DNA of 64,000 bases from Aralia elata (taxonomy: Eukaryota; Streptophyta; Magnoliopsida; Apiales; Araliaceae): positions 55,732,275-55,796,274 of the forward strand of contig CM068377.1 of NCBI GenBank assembly GCA_034770075.1, written 5' to 3'. The notes under the pieces were generated by a model. The model saw only the letters and a list, made by a program, of their open reading frames with translations. It was not told where the DNA came from and did not search any database. Both the position numbers and the translations under genes were made by a program. Positions 11,926-23,098 of this stretch are shown one piece after another; the stretch's first letter is position 1; the number at the start of each line of letters is the position of its first letter.

Positions 11926-13036
11926 CTTGTACTGTCATGTTGAAGGTCCTCGCTGTTGGCTTATTTGGCTGGGCTGGTCCTCCACTGGTTGTCCTCGAGT
12001 GGTTGCCCCTATTGCCGTTTCCGCCATCCATATTCCTCTTTCGGGGACATTCTTTGCTCCGATGTCCTAACTCTCCACAATTGAAGCAACCTCCCTTCTT
12101 TGCCTTAGGACAATTGGGCGAGATATGCCCTTCTTGTCCACAGGTATAACAGACCATCTTCCCCTTCATACACTCTCCCGAGTGACCCTTTCCGCAATTC
12201 CCACATACTGGCCTTTTCTGCTGCGTGCTCCCTTGCTGTATTTCAGAATTGCTACCCCCACTGCTCCACTGACGCTTCCTGCTGTTGCTGCCACCACTGC
12301 TAACATTCATATTTCCTCCTTCTACCTTCTTCTTGTTCCTTTCCCGATTATATCTTGAAACCGCTTCACTTCCACCTTCAGCAATGAGAGCTTTCTCCAG
12401 CAAGGTTGAGAATGATGTAATTTACAAAACCGCTACCTTGCTGTAGATCCACGGCTTTAATCCATTCTCAAATCTTCTGGCCTTCCTCACCTCCGTGTCC
12501 ACCTGATGTGGGGCGAATCTAGCCAATTCATTGAATTTTGCAGCGTACTCCGACACTGACAAATTTTCTTGTTTCAATTCCAAAAACTTGATTTCCATTT
12601 TCGCCTGCGTACTCTCAGGAAAGTAATTCTCGAAAAACAACGTCTTGAAAGCTTCCCACGCCACGACTCCAGTTCCAGCTTTGTTCTGATTGGCTTCCCA
12701 CCAGAAGTTAGCCTCACCTTTCATTAAGTAAGTAGCAAAAACTGTCTTTTGCTCCTCAGCGACTCTAGCGATGACAAAGGCCTTTTCAATCTCCTTTATC
12801 CACGACTGGGCCTCTATCGGGTTCGCTGTTCCTCTAAACTCCGGAGGCCCTACTGCCTTGAAGTCTTTAAAATTGGCTAAGTGGTTGCCTGCATGGTTTC
12901 CTGTAGTAGTGGTTTGATTCCGCAAGGCTTCTGCCATCATGTTCACAAAATCTTGCATTGGGTTTGGTGGAGTTCCCTCTACATTGTTAACTGACTCTTC
13001 AATCCCTTGGTTTCGTAGGATTCGTCTGGGCGGCAT
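11846..13036 (-). pseudogene. gag: Element 1 gag, one nonsense codon
   Basis: Structural protein forming the virus-like particle. The ATG at 13036 gives MPPRRILRNQG; a longer frame only adds a TTG codon. The capsid-type region has IEAQSWIKEIEKAF, KGEANFWWEAN and FKTLFFENYFPES. Three zinc knuckles follow: CGNCGKGHSGEC, CYTCGQEGHISPNC and CFNCGELGHRSKEC (about 12200-12030). A TAA at about 12422 replaces a CAA that is intact in element 2, cutting the protein after KPWIYSKVAVL. The frame then reopens and runs to 11846. Near 11910 a 7-bp tandem duplication (GCGGTGG twice) puts gag and protease in different frames, whereas element 2 reads through. The region just before the ATG reads CTTAAACAG/ATAATG, an acceptor-like context. 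Confidence 0.9.
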
Positions 13037-13365
13037 TATCTGTTTAAGCAAACCCTAACACGTTACTCGGGCTTACTTAAAACATAAGTATTTAGCATGT
13101 AATACAATAATCACATGACTCTTGGGTGGGAGTTTTTAGATTACTCAACCTCGGAAATTCTGCGTTCCCGATTAGTGATTTAAGTTACTAAGATACCGAT
13201 TCAGTCTCACTGAATTAACATAATCATTGCATAAATGGTATATCAAGTAAAATTCTCAAGCACATACCATAATAATGCACTTATATTCATATACCAACTT
13301 TAATGTTTTACAGATTCATCACAAGTATATTGCTATAAACGCTACCATCCCCATAATCTGGAGGG

Positions 13366-13455
13366 TGTGGTTCTGCGCCTCTAGTTGTTCAGCCCTAACC
13401 TCTAGCTCTATGGGTTCCTGGTTCACTGAACAGCATCTCGACTCTCGTCCGACAT
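13366..13455 (-). pseudogene. Remnant of an extra frame between PBS and gag, element 1
   Basis: Homologous to both ends of the coiled-coil frame of element 2 (28143-28532) but with roughly 0.4 kb missing. The start MS-ESRD is conserved at 13455, then a TGA follows after ten codons. The rest of 13052-13662 is non-coding leader. Confidence 0.7.
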
Positions 13456-13647
13456 CCTACCAACACCACACAATTAAATCAACATCAGTACCACAATAAA
13501 ATACATTCATTGATAAAATGGAATGATATTCTATTCGGTACAACTAGAACTCGATGAATCTCCTCAACCCCTTACCTACATACTCTACATGAGTTTTCTA
13601 CTAAGGTTATATCCTAGGTTTCTCATTCCTAACGTTTATAACCTACA

Positions 13648-13659
13648 GCTCTGATACCA
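13648..13659 (-). other. Primer-binding site of element 1 (initiator Met-tRNA)
   Basis: Reads TGGTATCAGAGC on the minus strand, three bases inside the 5' LTR end. This is the standard plant tRNA-iMet complement and primes minus-strand DNA synthesis. Confidence 0.95.
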
Positions 13660-13962
13660 ACCTGTGACACCCCCAAATTCAGGTTACCAAACCTCGAATT
13701 CGGTGCTCACGATAATTCGACGACAAACATATTATCTAACTAAATGCGGAATAATAAACATACATTGTTTATCGAATGGAAACAAAGTCTTACAATTCTG
13801 GTCCCAAGGTTCTTTAACCTTAACATAAAACGTACTCTTAATACAAAATAAAGGCTCACTTAATCAAACCACATTCAGAAATAGCTAGTCCATAGGCACT
13901 AACTGGCATCTACTCTTGCACTTTCCCTTTTCCTTTGTCTCCTCTAGACGTTTCTGCCTTAG

Positions 13963-16679
13963 CTGAAATAAAGATCATGATATAGCAAGGGTAAGCAACT
14001 AATTTGCTTAACAAGTATATACACCAAGAGATATATCATGATGGAAGGAAGTTTTCGCTTTCAATGTTCAACAACAGTATAAGAGTGTGAAGGAACATGA
14101 ATTAGTAAACAACAGTGGAATATTCGAATAATTGAGTAACAATTACTGAGTGGTTTGAAATAACCAAGGACGTTTTCCAAGGTTCTCAGCATTTAAACTG
14201 GACCTCTTAAAAGTTTTTGTAATCGAGGGGATCAGCCTCTCATACCCCGTGATTTATGCATAAACACTTAATAACCGACATTGATATCATGCCTTAAACA
14301 AGTTTATCCTTTTCTCAGCCAAGAGTTCTTACCATAGCAATTTAATAAGAACAGCTTTTAAAATACCTTTGATTTAACAAATTAGACATGCTTGATCTAG
14401 CTGATACAATTAGCATAGATCTATCTCATAAACAATTCCTGCTTGAAAGAACTTTAACCAAATTCACAATTTAATAATAATAGAATAGGAATTTCAATTG
14501 CACAAGGTGCGAATCTCAATGACTAGTATAGATGTGAATAATCAACAATAATTATTCACTAACATGCTTCGAAAATAATAACTCGAGTTTGAGTTAGGGA
14601 ACTTGCCTGTTTGCTCAGCTACAAATAATTCTAGCTTTAACTATTTGGCCTTGAAGAACCTAATCATAGATAATGTCGGTCTAACAATTAGTACTGCGTA
14701 GTGGTACGTCGATACGCTTACTTATGCTATTTATTTAACAATTAAGAAATTCACATAGCATACAATAGATAAACTATGGCAACTTTATAAGGCACTTAAT
14801 TGACTTTTAGGTTGATGGTTTAAATAAATCAACCGTGTATCCCTTAAGTAATAAACACTTATTAATCCCTTAAACAATTAGTTATAATTGTTTAATTAAT
14901 TAACATTACTTTTTCTTTAATTAATATTTATTAAACCCTTAAACAATTAATTATAATTGTTTAATTAATGAGCTATTCAAACTCTCTCTATTTTATTAAC
15001 TCTATCTTCATTTAATAGTAATTCATTAATTATCTTTAGTTATTAATAATAGTAATTAATAACTAATTATATTCACTTATTATTCAATTATTAATTGAAT
15101 AATAATCGAATTATAACTTTTAATTGTTTTTAATTATTATTTAAGAATAAATAATAATTGCTTAGGTTTGTTTATTATTTAAAGTTAATCATAGAAATAA
15201 ATAATTAATTAGTAAATATGAATTATCTTTAGTTATTATTTAATGATAAATAATAACTAATTAGATTTATTTATTAATTAACAAGTATGAATTATCTTTA
15301 GTTATTATTTAATAATAACTAATTAGGTTTATTTATTATTTAATGTTAATCAAATGAGTAATAATTATCTTTAGTTATTATTTAATAATAACTAATTATA
15401 TTTATTATTTAAAGTTAATTAAATAATAAAAATTAATTCGTGTGGAAGAGTTACCTTTGGTTATTATCTAATAGTAAATAGTAACCAATTAGGTTTATTC
15501 ATCAACTAAAGTTAATCACATAATTATTAATGAACTTATCTTTAGTTATTATTTAGTAATAACTAATTAGGTCTACTTATTATTTAAAGTTAAAAATAAA
15601 ATAAATAAATAAATAAAGGATTTACTACACATAGAAAAATAATAAATAATTAATTGATTAATTTTATTCATGCATAATTATTATTTAATAATAATTAAAT
15701 ATTTACTATATTTATTTATTATTTATTGCTAAATAATAAATAATTAATTTACTAATTTATTTATATTTAATTAGTATCAAATAATGATTAAATGTTTATT
15801 ATCTTTATTTATTATTTACTGATAAATAATAAATAATTACTTTGTTAATTTTATTTATTTGTTATAGTGACTAGTTAGTTTACAAGTGTGATATTAGCTC
15901 AATTTAATAGCCAACAATTTAGCCAAATGCTACTACCACTTGTCAGTTATTTGTTTGAACAACTCAAATGAATTACACAACCATTCTTTAATTTGCATCA
16001 ATCAGTTAACAATAGTGTACCAAGCTCCTGTAATTATTTTCAATCTAACAGAATTTATTAACCAACATAATAGGCAGCAATTTCCTCACATATTCACATG
16101 ATATACTAAATTTATCTAAGTATTATCATATACAGGAACCCAAAGTTTGACTCTTAACACTTTATACTACCAACCGAACCCTTTATACCCCAAAATGAAA
16201 AATGTCTGTTTCAAGCATTATAACAACATATGGTATACCTTCTATAACATAGCACTAGCTTAATTGCAATTGAAAAGAACCAATTTACCAGAACCTGTGA
16301 TTTCTCAGTATACACAAATTCCCAATTCACAGTGCTATACAATACAGTTTTAACAATATAACCCAACACAAATGACTGCTTAGAACCTTTAAGGTTATTC
16401 AACATCAGTTTCTCCAATAAAGGCCTAACACAGTACAAGCAACAACTCAACAAGGAATTTTCACAAACCAACTTCAATGTATACACAATTTAATCCAATA
16501 CAAAGAAACAAAATACCCCAAAACAGAGTTTATGCTATCCGAACCATAAGGTTCTGCAATTTCCAGAATTCCCAACTAGACTTAACACAGCACAATCCTA
16601 GTACAGATGAAAGGAATTACGAAAATCTACATAACATCCTAACCAGAAAAATCATCACAGATACTGGACTATTATATAC
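13963..16679 (-). other. Proposed LTR-internal intron, element 1 5' LTR
   Basis: Donor ATCCAAG/GTATATAATA, acceptor CTTTATTTCAG/CTAAGGC, length about 2.7 kb, so it fills most of the LTR. The block AGTTGCTTACCCTTGC contains CTTAC, a canonical branch site. The exon after it encodes AKAETSRGDKGKGKVQE then TAG. The leader exon between TATA and donor has no ATG. Confidence 0.55.
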
Positions 16680-16801
16680 CTTGGATTCGATTGAACCACT
16701 GTTCTCCTTCTCTCGGTGGCTGCTCTCCTTCTAATACAAATTGCAAGGAAAGAAAAACAAAACAAAAATCCTAGCAGCTTAATTTAGGGTTTTGGGGCTC
16801 A

Positions 16802-16809
16802 ATTTATAG
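16802..16809 (-). promoter_or_regulatory. TATA box of element 1 5' LTR
   Basis: CTATAAAT on the minus strand, about 125 bp before the proposed donor. A GC-rich U3 segment with repeated CGCCGG (about 16870-17150) lies just upstream. Confidence 0.65.
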
Positions 16810-17894
16810 GAAATTGATTACCCACTTAATTGGGTATTACCTAAATTAATCCCCAAAATCCAGCGGTAGGAGGGAGTGGACTGTCTAAATCAAACCCCAT
16901 CTAGCCGACTGCGAAAATCGCCGGCAAGCCTCGAGCCGCGCGCTTCCATCCGTCAGTCGCCGGTCACCTCGAGTCCTCCGGTCCGTTTGGTTATGGCTCG
17001 GTCACCCGTGATGACATCCGTTTAGCCGCTGGTCAACCCCTTGTAGTCGCCGGTCCTTCATCGTGCTGACACCAGTTCGCTTCGAGCTGTCGCCGGTGCA
17101 CGCCTGGCGACACCTCCTTTCCGTCTCGTCCGGTCGATTGATTGAGGGGTCTAGGGTTTGGGTTCTCCTTTTTCGCAGCTGTAATTTCCCCCAACTTGAT
17201 TTGCTCGGTTGCATCTGATGTGAGGGTTGAGTTTGGTTTTTTTTTTGTTGGGTTCGGTTTTCCCCCAAATCAGTTGGACCAACCCAGAGCAATGGACTAA
17301 CCCGGCTGGAAGGAAAAAGGATGGGCTCAACAAATAGTTGGGCCGGCTGAAAATAATTAAAACAAAGTGGCTCAAAAGGAAAATAACAAGGGATTTGGGC
17401 TTAGTCCAATTAAAAGAAAAACAAAATGGTCCAATTATATTAACCACCTTGTACCTCTAATATAAAATAACTAAACCCATTAATTATTTAAAATATTTAC
17501 TTTACCCATAATTCTTTATTCGAATTATTTAATCCGATAGTGAAATGAAATTATTTATTTAATTTCCTAATTTTCTTACCAATTGAATGTTAGGGTTAAC
17601 TCATTAATTATTCAACTTTTAATGAGTCCCTTTAATGCGAGAAAAATTATTGGACCATATATTTAGATAATTAATTAATAATACTTACATGGATCCAATT
17701 AAATTCATAAAATTATATAAGATAAATTTTATTTATCAAAATAAATTTGGTACAATGTTTGAAAATTCTCGGACATTACATATTTGATGTTTGGGTAAGT
17801 TTAAATTATGTATTGGATGGTAGAATTCGGAAAATTTTGGCCAAATTTGGCCTAAGTTTTCACTGGTTCGCGAACTGTAGAAGGTGTCAGTTGC

Positions 17895-18045
17895 GTCTAC
17901 CGCCCCGGCGGTAGAAATAAGCTAGAAATATCGCCCCGGCGGTCTTGTCTCCCCGGCGGCATATTTGAGTTATGTTCCTCGCCCCGGTGACAGCCTCGCC
18001 CCGACGACGATTTGGTTAAGAAATTCATCGCCCCGGCGGTGGAAC
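17895..18045. repeat. CGCCCCGGCGG repeat cluster in LTR B
   Basis: Six exact or degenerate boxes of CGCCCCGGCGG, some palindromic as ACCGCCCCGGCGGT, separated by 18-40 bp of AT-rich spacer. Three similar boxes occur in element F, which belongs to another gypsy lineage. Confidence 0.85.
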
Positions 18046-19099
18046 ACTAAAAAAAAAATTATTATTATTTTTTATTTATTTGTTTTGTGATATTTCTATG
18101 TTGCTGTGTGCATGTTTAAAACCTATATTGAGGTAATAAATGACCAATGAAATTCCACGAGGGTTGTTAGCAAATATTTGTGGAATATCGATGTTAATCA
18201 AGATGGTACAATAAAATAGGATAAGAACGAGACTTAAAATGTATATGAATCTATAACTAATTGTCGTTATCATTTTGTGATCGAAGTGTATAGGTCGATT
18301 AAAGAACGTGAATTATTTAATCTGTAATCTACGCACGAGGCAAGTTCTTTATCTCAATTTATTACTTTTACGTTGAGCAAGTTTTCCTTCCTTAAACTTG
18401 TTATTTCATTTAAAGCAAGTTAATTTTCATTGAGCAAGATTATAAACCTTAGCTTATTGTTATTCAAGCAAGGTTGCTATCATGATTAAGAGCTAAAGCT
18501 TTATTCCAGTTATTTATTGTTCGATCATTGATCATTATTCAAACATTGAACAGAATTTTTATTGTACAAACTTTATTGATGAATCAATTGTTTAGTGACT
18601 AGCAAACCCTAATTGATTCAGCTAGTCCTTAGTTGATGAGCGTTCTAAAGACTTAGAATATTTTAATAATTATTCTGAACCGAGTTCCTTTTGGTACGGA
18701 TTCTGATGCTAAACTGAGATGAACAACCCTTATATAGGGGATTAATTACGCGATAGCGTTAAAATGTTTGTGCACAATACATTGTACAAAGGGATGATCC
18801 CCCTAAGTATGAGATGGATGGTCCATAGTCTATAAGACTGTTAAAGGTTACGGTAGAAATACTTGTTAACCTAGGACATAGTTCGAGGTCTTATGACCCT
18901 CAGATACAATTTTAATCTTAAATCTATATTCAGTTCTTGAGCTAAACATTCTATTGAGCCTTCAGATTTTTGATTTGTTATTGATTGACTTCAGAAAAAC
19001 TATTACTCCTCAGTAAGATTTATTTCAATAATCATATAAATGTTATTGTTTTCGTATTGGTGGGCAATTGTTTGCTCACTCTTGCACTAAAACATTGCA

Positions 19100-19162
19100 G
19101 CTAAAGCTGAGAAATCGGACGAGCCGTCCACAAGTAAAGGCAAGGGCAAGATGCCGAAGTAG
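19100..19162 (+). other. Lys/Gly-rich mini-frame after acceptor, LTR B
   Basis: The frame starting with the acceptor G reads AKAEKSDEPSTSKGKGKMPK then TAG. The equivalent frames of LTR D (ending STIKGKDKVNK), LTR C (ending GKDKGKEKATE) and elements 1/2 (ending KGKGKVQE) are alignable although their DNA has diverged. No upstream ATG is evident. Translation is unproven. Confidence 0.5.
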
Positions 19163-19619
19163 CAAGAGATATGTTACACGTTTGATGTTTATTTGTAATA
19201 AGACTTATTTAAAATTATGTTTTATTTCCGCACTGATGTAATAGAGGTTAGACAACCTGGGATTTGTTTATTTAAGAGATTTGTGATGTAACCCTTTTTG
19301 TGGAAGATGTTTCATTCAGTTTAATTATGTTATCTTTAACATGGGTAGTAGTCTTGAATGTATGGTATAATGAACACCAAATCTGTGGAGTTGAAGTGTA
19401 ACGATCGGGAATTTTAGATTTCCTTGTAACCCGAGTTATGTATGAATAAAATGAATTATTATTATTATTATTTTTTTTTATATTAATCTATAATACGTGT
19501 TTAGAATTGTGTTACAGCCTAGAAAATGTGCATATGTTAAATTTTATGTGTTGTTGTGTCGTTAGAGTGAATATATCGATTTTGCAAAAATTCATAAAAT
19601 CACTATTAGCGGGACCCGC

Positions 19620-22600
19620 TGTGACGCCCCCAAATCCGGGTTTCCTAACCTCGAATTCGGTCCTCACGATACTCAACGACAAACATACTTTCTAACTAAA
19701 TGCGGAATAATAAACATACATTGTTTATCGAATAGAATTAAAGTCTTACAATTCTGGTCCCAAGGTTCTTTAACCTTAACATAAAACGTACCCTTAATAC
19801 AATAAAAGGTTCACCTAATCAAACAACATTCAATAATAACTAGTACATAGGCACTATCGGGCATCTATTCCTGCACCTTCCCTTTTCCTTTGTCTCCTCT
19901 AGACGTTTCTGCCTTAGCTGAAATAAAGATCATGATATAGCAAGGGTAAGCAACTAATTTGCTTAGCAAGTATATACACAAGAGATATATCATGATAGAA
20001 GGAAATTTTGCTTTCAATGTTCAACAACAGTATAAGGGTGTGAAGGAACATGAATTAGTAAACAACAGTTGAATATCCGAATAATTGAATGACAATTACT
20101 GAGTGGTTTGAAATAACCAAGGACGTTTTCCAAGGTTCTCAGCATGTAAGCTGGACCTCTTAAAAAGTTTTGGTAGTCGAGGGGGATCAGCCTCTCATAC
20201 CCCGTGATTTATGCATAAAACACTTAATAACCAGCATTGATATCATGCCTTAAACAAGTTTATCCTTTTCTCAGCCAAGAGTTCTTACCACAACAATTTA
20301 ATAAGAACAGCTTTTAAAATACCATTGTCTTAACCAATTTAGACATGCTGGATCTAGCTGATACAAATAGCATAGATCGATCTCATAAACAATTCATACT
20401 TGAAAGAACTTTAATTAAATTTACAGTTCAATCATAATAGGATAGGAATTCAATTGCACAATGTGCGAATCTCAATAATCAGTATAGATGTGAATAATCG
20501 ACAATAATTATTCACTAACATGCTTCGAAAATAATAACTCGAGTTTGAGTTAGGGAACTTGCCTGTCTGCTCAGCTACAAATAATTCTAGCTTTAACTAA
20601 TTGGCCTTGAAGAACCTAACATTGATAATGTTGATCTATCAATTAGTACTGCGTAGTTGTATATCGACACGCTTACTTATGCTATTTATTTAACAATTAA
20701 GCAAATCACATAGCACACACAAACTATCGTAAATCCTATAAGATACTTAATTGATCCTTAGGTTGATGGTTTAATTAATTACCAATGTTTCTCTTAAGTG
20801 ATAAACACTTATTAAACCCTTAAACAATTAATAATAATTGTTCAATTGATTAACATTACTTTTTCTTAAGTAATATTTATTTATTAAACCCTTAACCAAT
20901 TTATTATGATTGTTTAATTAATGAGTTATTAAGCTCTCTCTATTTTATTGACTCTATCTTCAATTAATTACTATTAAATAGTAATTAATTAATTATCTTT
21001 AGTTATTATTATTAATAGTATTTAATAACTAATTATATTCACTTATTATTTAATTATTAATTAAATAATAATCAAATTATAAATTTTAATTGTCTTTAAT
21101 TATTATTTAAGATTAAATAATAATTAATTAGGTTTGTTTATTATTTAAAGTTAATCAAATAATTAATTAGTGCGTAACGATTATCTTTAGTTATTATTTA
21201 ATAATAAATAATAGATAATTAGATTTATCTATTATTTAAAATTAATTAAATAATAAATAATTAATTAGTAAATATGAATTATCTTTAGTTATTAATAAAT
21301 AATAACTAATTAGATTTATTTATTATTTAAGGTTAATCAAGTAATAAATAATTACTTAGTGAATAAGAATTATCTTTAGTTATTATTTAATAAATGATAA
21401 CTAATTATGTTTATTTATTATTTAAAGTTAATCAAATAATAAATAATTAATTAGTGAGTAATAATTATCTTTAGTTATTATTTAATAATAACTAATTAGG
21501 TTTATTTATTATTTAATGTTAATCAAATAATAAATAACTAATAAGTGAGTACTAATTATCTTTAGTTATTATTTAATAATGACTAATTAGGTTTATTTAT
21601 TATTTAAAGTTAATCAAATCATAAATAATTAATTTACAATTCTTAATTATCCTTAATCATTATTTAATAATAATTAATCAATTACTTAACTTTATTTGTT
21701 ATTTAAACATAATTAAATAACAAATAGTTAATTTTTTTTCTAATTTTCGTTCTTGATTTCCAGATTTGGGGTCTTTCACCAAAACCTTCATAAAACGAAA
21801 TCTACAACTTCGATTTACGATCCGTCAATTTTGTTGGATTCGTATCTTCCTGAACTACACTTTTCATTTATCAAACATCAAATTTGGTTATGTCTAGGTC
21901 TCGGAAAACAGGCTCAAAGTCAAGGGTCAGCAAGGTTGTTCAACAGTTGGCATGCTTTGGTAATAAATTCATGGTTTGCTCATTTTTCAACAAATTTGAG
22001 TGATTCAAAAGGGATTTTGTCCCTAACCTATGGATCTAGCATATCAAGAAAGAAAATCACAATATCCCTTTATAGATTTCAAAATAACAAGCATATAACA
22101 ACCTTTTTCAAACAAAATTTCCGGAAATCTCCTTTACTTCCTTTCTTCTAAATTTTTCCAACATAAACTCACACATATGAACAAGCAAAACATTATATAT
22201 TCAAGATCTAACCTTATCATAAGGTTCTAGCCATCAAGAACATAAAACTTCAAGGATCTATGTCCAAACACATTAAAATAGCTTAAAGTTTGGAGTTATA
22301 CCTTTTTGATTTCTTCTTCTTCTTTTCCTTCCCAAAATAGGTTGTGAATAGGGATGGCCTAAACAATCAAGACCTTCTTCTTTCTCCCACAAGATTTGTT
22401 CTTGCTTTTTCTTCAAACTCTCTCTCTAACACTCTCTCTATACTTGGTGAATAATGAACCAACCTCACTATCATTGGTGAGGGGTCCTATTTATAGGAAA
22501 GTAGAGACCGTGGGCAAAATAGTCATTAACCATGACTAGGCAAGGGCAATTTGGTCAATTCATCAATAATAGGAAGCTTCCTAGCAACTTCCTCAAGGGT

Positions 22601-23050
22601 ATTTTAAACATTACCCAACTTCTTTTAAGGTTAAAATAGTCTTTTCGTAAAATCTTAATTATCCATTAGTTATTACCCATTCTTCATTGGTTATTAGACA
22701 TTGGTTATTATCTTGCCATCATTACATTGGTTAAACACAATGGTTATTATCCCGCCATCATTTCATTGGTTATTAACCACTTGGATATACAATGGTTATT
22801 GCTCTTACATAATTACCTTGGTTATTAACCACTATTGGCCATTTTAGTCATTACCCACCAATTCCTACACTCGACTCACCTATGGTTATCTCTTAACCAT
22901 AGTTATATCATACCTGCCAACACGAGTATAGACACATCTTATACATCTCCCACCAATTAACCCAAGTTGGTTTAAATAGAACACAACGTTAACTCATTGA
23001 ATTAAATTCGATTTAATTAATAAGGACGTTCAAAATTCACGGGCATTACA
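19620..23050 (-). repeat. Element 2 3' LTR
   Basis: The part from 19620 to about 21740 is homologous to element 1 (acceptor at 19918, mini-frame TAG at 19865-19867, palindromic AT array about 20980-21650). From about 21740 to 23050 (leader, TATA, U3) there is no similarity to element 1. The donor is AATCAAAAAG/GTATAA at 22302/22301. Open frame 21753-22151 on the plus strand is antisense, starts at TTG and recurs in the other LTR; I regard it as chance. Confidence 0.97.
20980..21650. repeat. AT-rich palindromic minisatellite in element 2 3' LTR
   Basis: About seven units of roughly 90 bp, each with ATCTTTAGTTATTATTTAAT followed by its inverse and then TTTATTTATTATTTAAAGTT. Also present in the 5' LTR at about 30072-30740. 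Confidence 0.85.
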
Positions 23051-23064
23051 TCCCTCTCCCCTTA
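23051..23064 (-). other. Polypurine tract of element 2
   Basis: AAGGGGAGAGGGA on the minus strand directly before the 3' LTR start TGTAATGCCCG. Confidence 0.9.
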
Positions 23065-23098
23065 TAGAAATTCTGTCCTCGGAATTGCAAAAATAAAG

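Larger units (their letters stand above)
4344..17780 (-). mobile_element. Element 1: complete Tekay-type Ty3/gypsy retrotransposon
   Basis: Total 13437 bp. TG...CA LTRs of 4118 bp each (4344-8461 and 13663-17780) and TSD TATTT on both sides (4339-4343, 17781-17785). The element reads right to left: 5' LTR, PBS for initiator Met-tRNA, remnant of an extra frame, gag, PR-RT-RNase H-integrase with chromodomain-like tail, PPT, 3' LTR. By eye the two LTRs differ at only about a dozen sites, so the insertion is recent. Only two disabling lesions were found: a nonsense codon in gag and a 7-bp tandem duplication between gag and protease. The insertion lies inside solo LTR B. Confidence 0.97.
13663..17780 (-). 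repeat. Element 1 5' LTR
   Basis: 4118 bp, identical in length to the 3' LTR. Sense direction runs from 17780 (TGTAATGTCCG) to 13663. It holds the active promoter position: TATA 16809-16802, donor at 16680/16679, acceptor at 13963, and a mini-frame ending at TAG 13910-13912. By eye about a dozen substitutions separate it from the 3' copy. Confidence 0.97.
3856..19100 (+). other. Proposed LTR-internal intron, LTR B (interrupted by element 1)
   Basis: Donor ATATAAG/GTATAATTCC at 3855/3856; acceptor AAAACATTGCAG/CTAAAG at 19100/19101. The block GGGCAATTGTTTGCTCACTC (branch site CTCAC) lies about 30 bases upstream of the acceptor. After removing element 1 the intron is about 1.8 kb. The frame after the acceptor continues through Lys/Gly-rich SKGKGKMPK to a TAG at 19160-19162. 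Confidence 0.55.

Noticed and set aside
20990..21640. Regularly spaced repeats considered as a CRISPR-like array
   Set aside because: Units are adjacent AT-rich minisatellite copies without unique spacers, in a plant LTR.
21753..22151. 132-codon plus-strand frame, repeated at 30843-31241
   Set aside because: Begins with TTG, runs antisense through the U3/leader of element 2, and is preserved only because the LTRs are recent duplicates.
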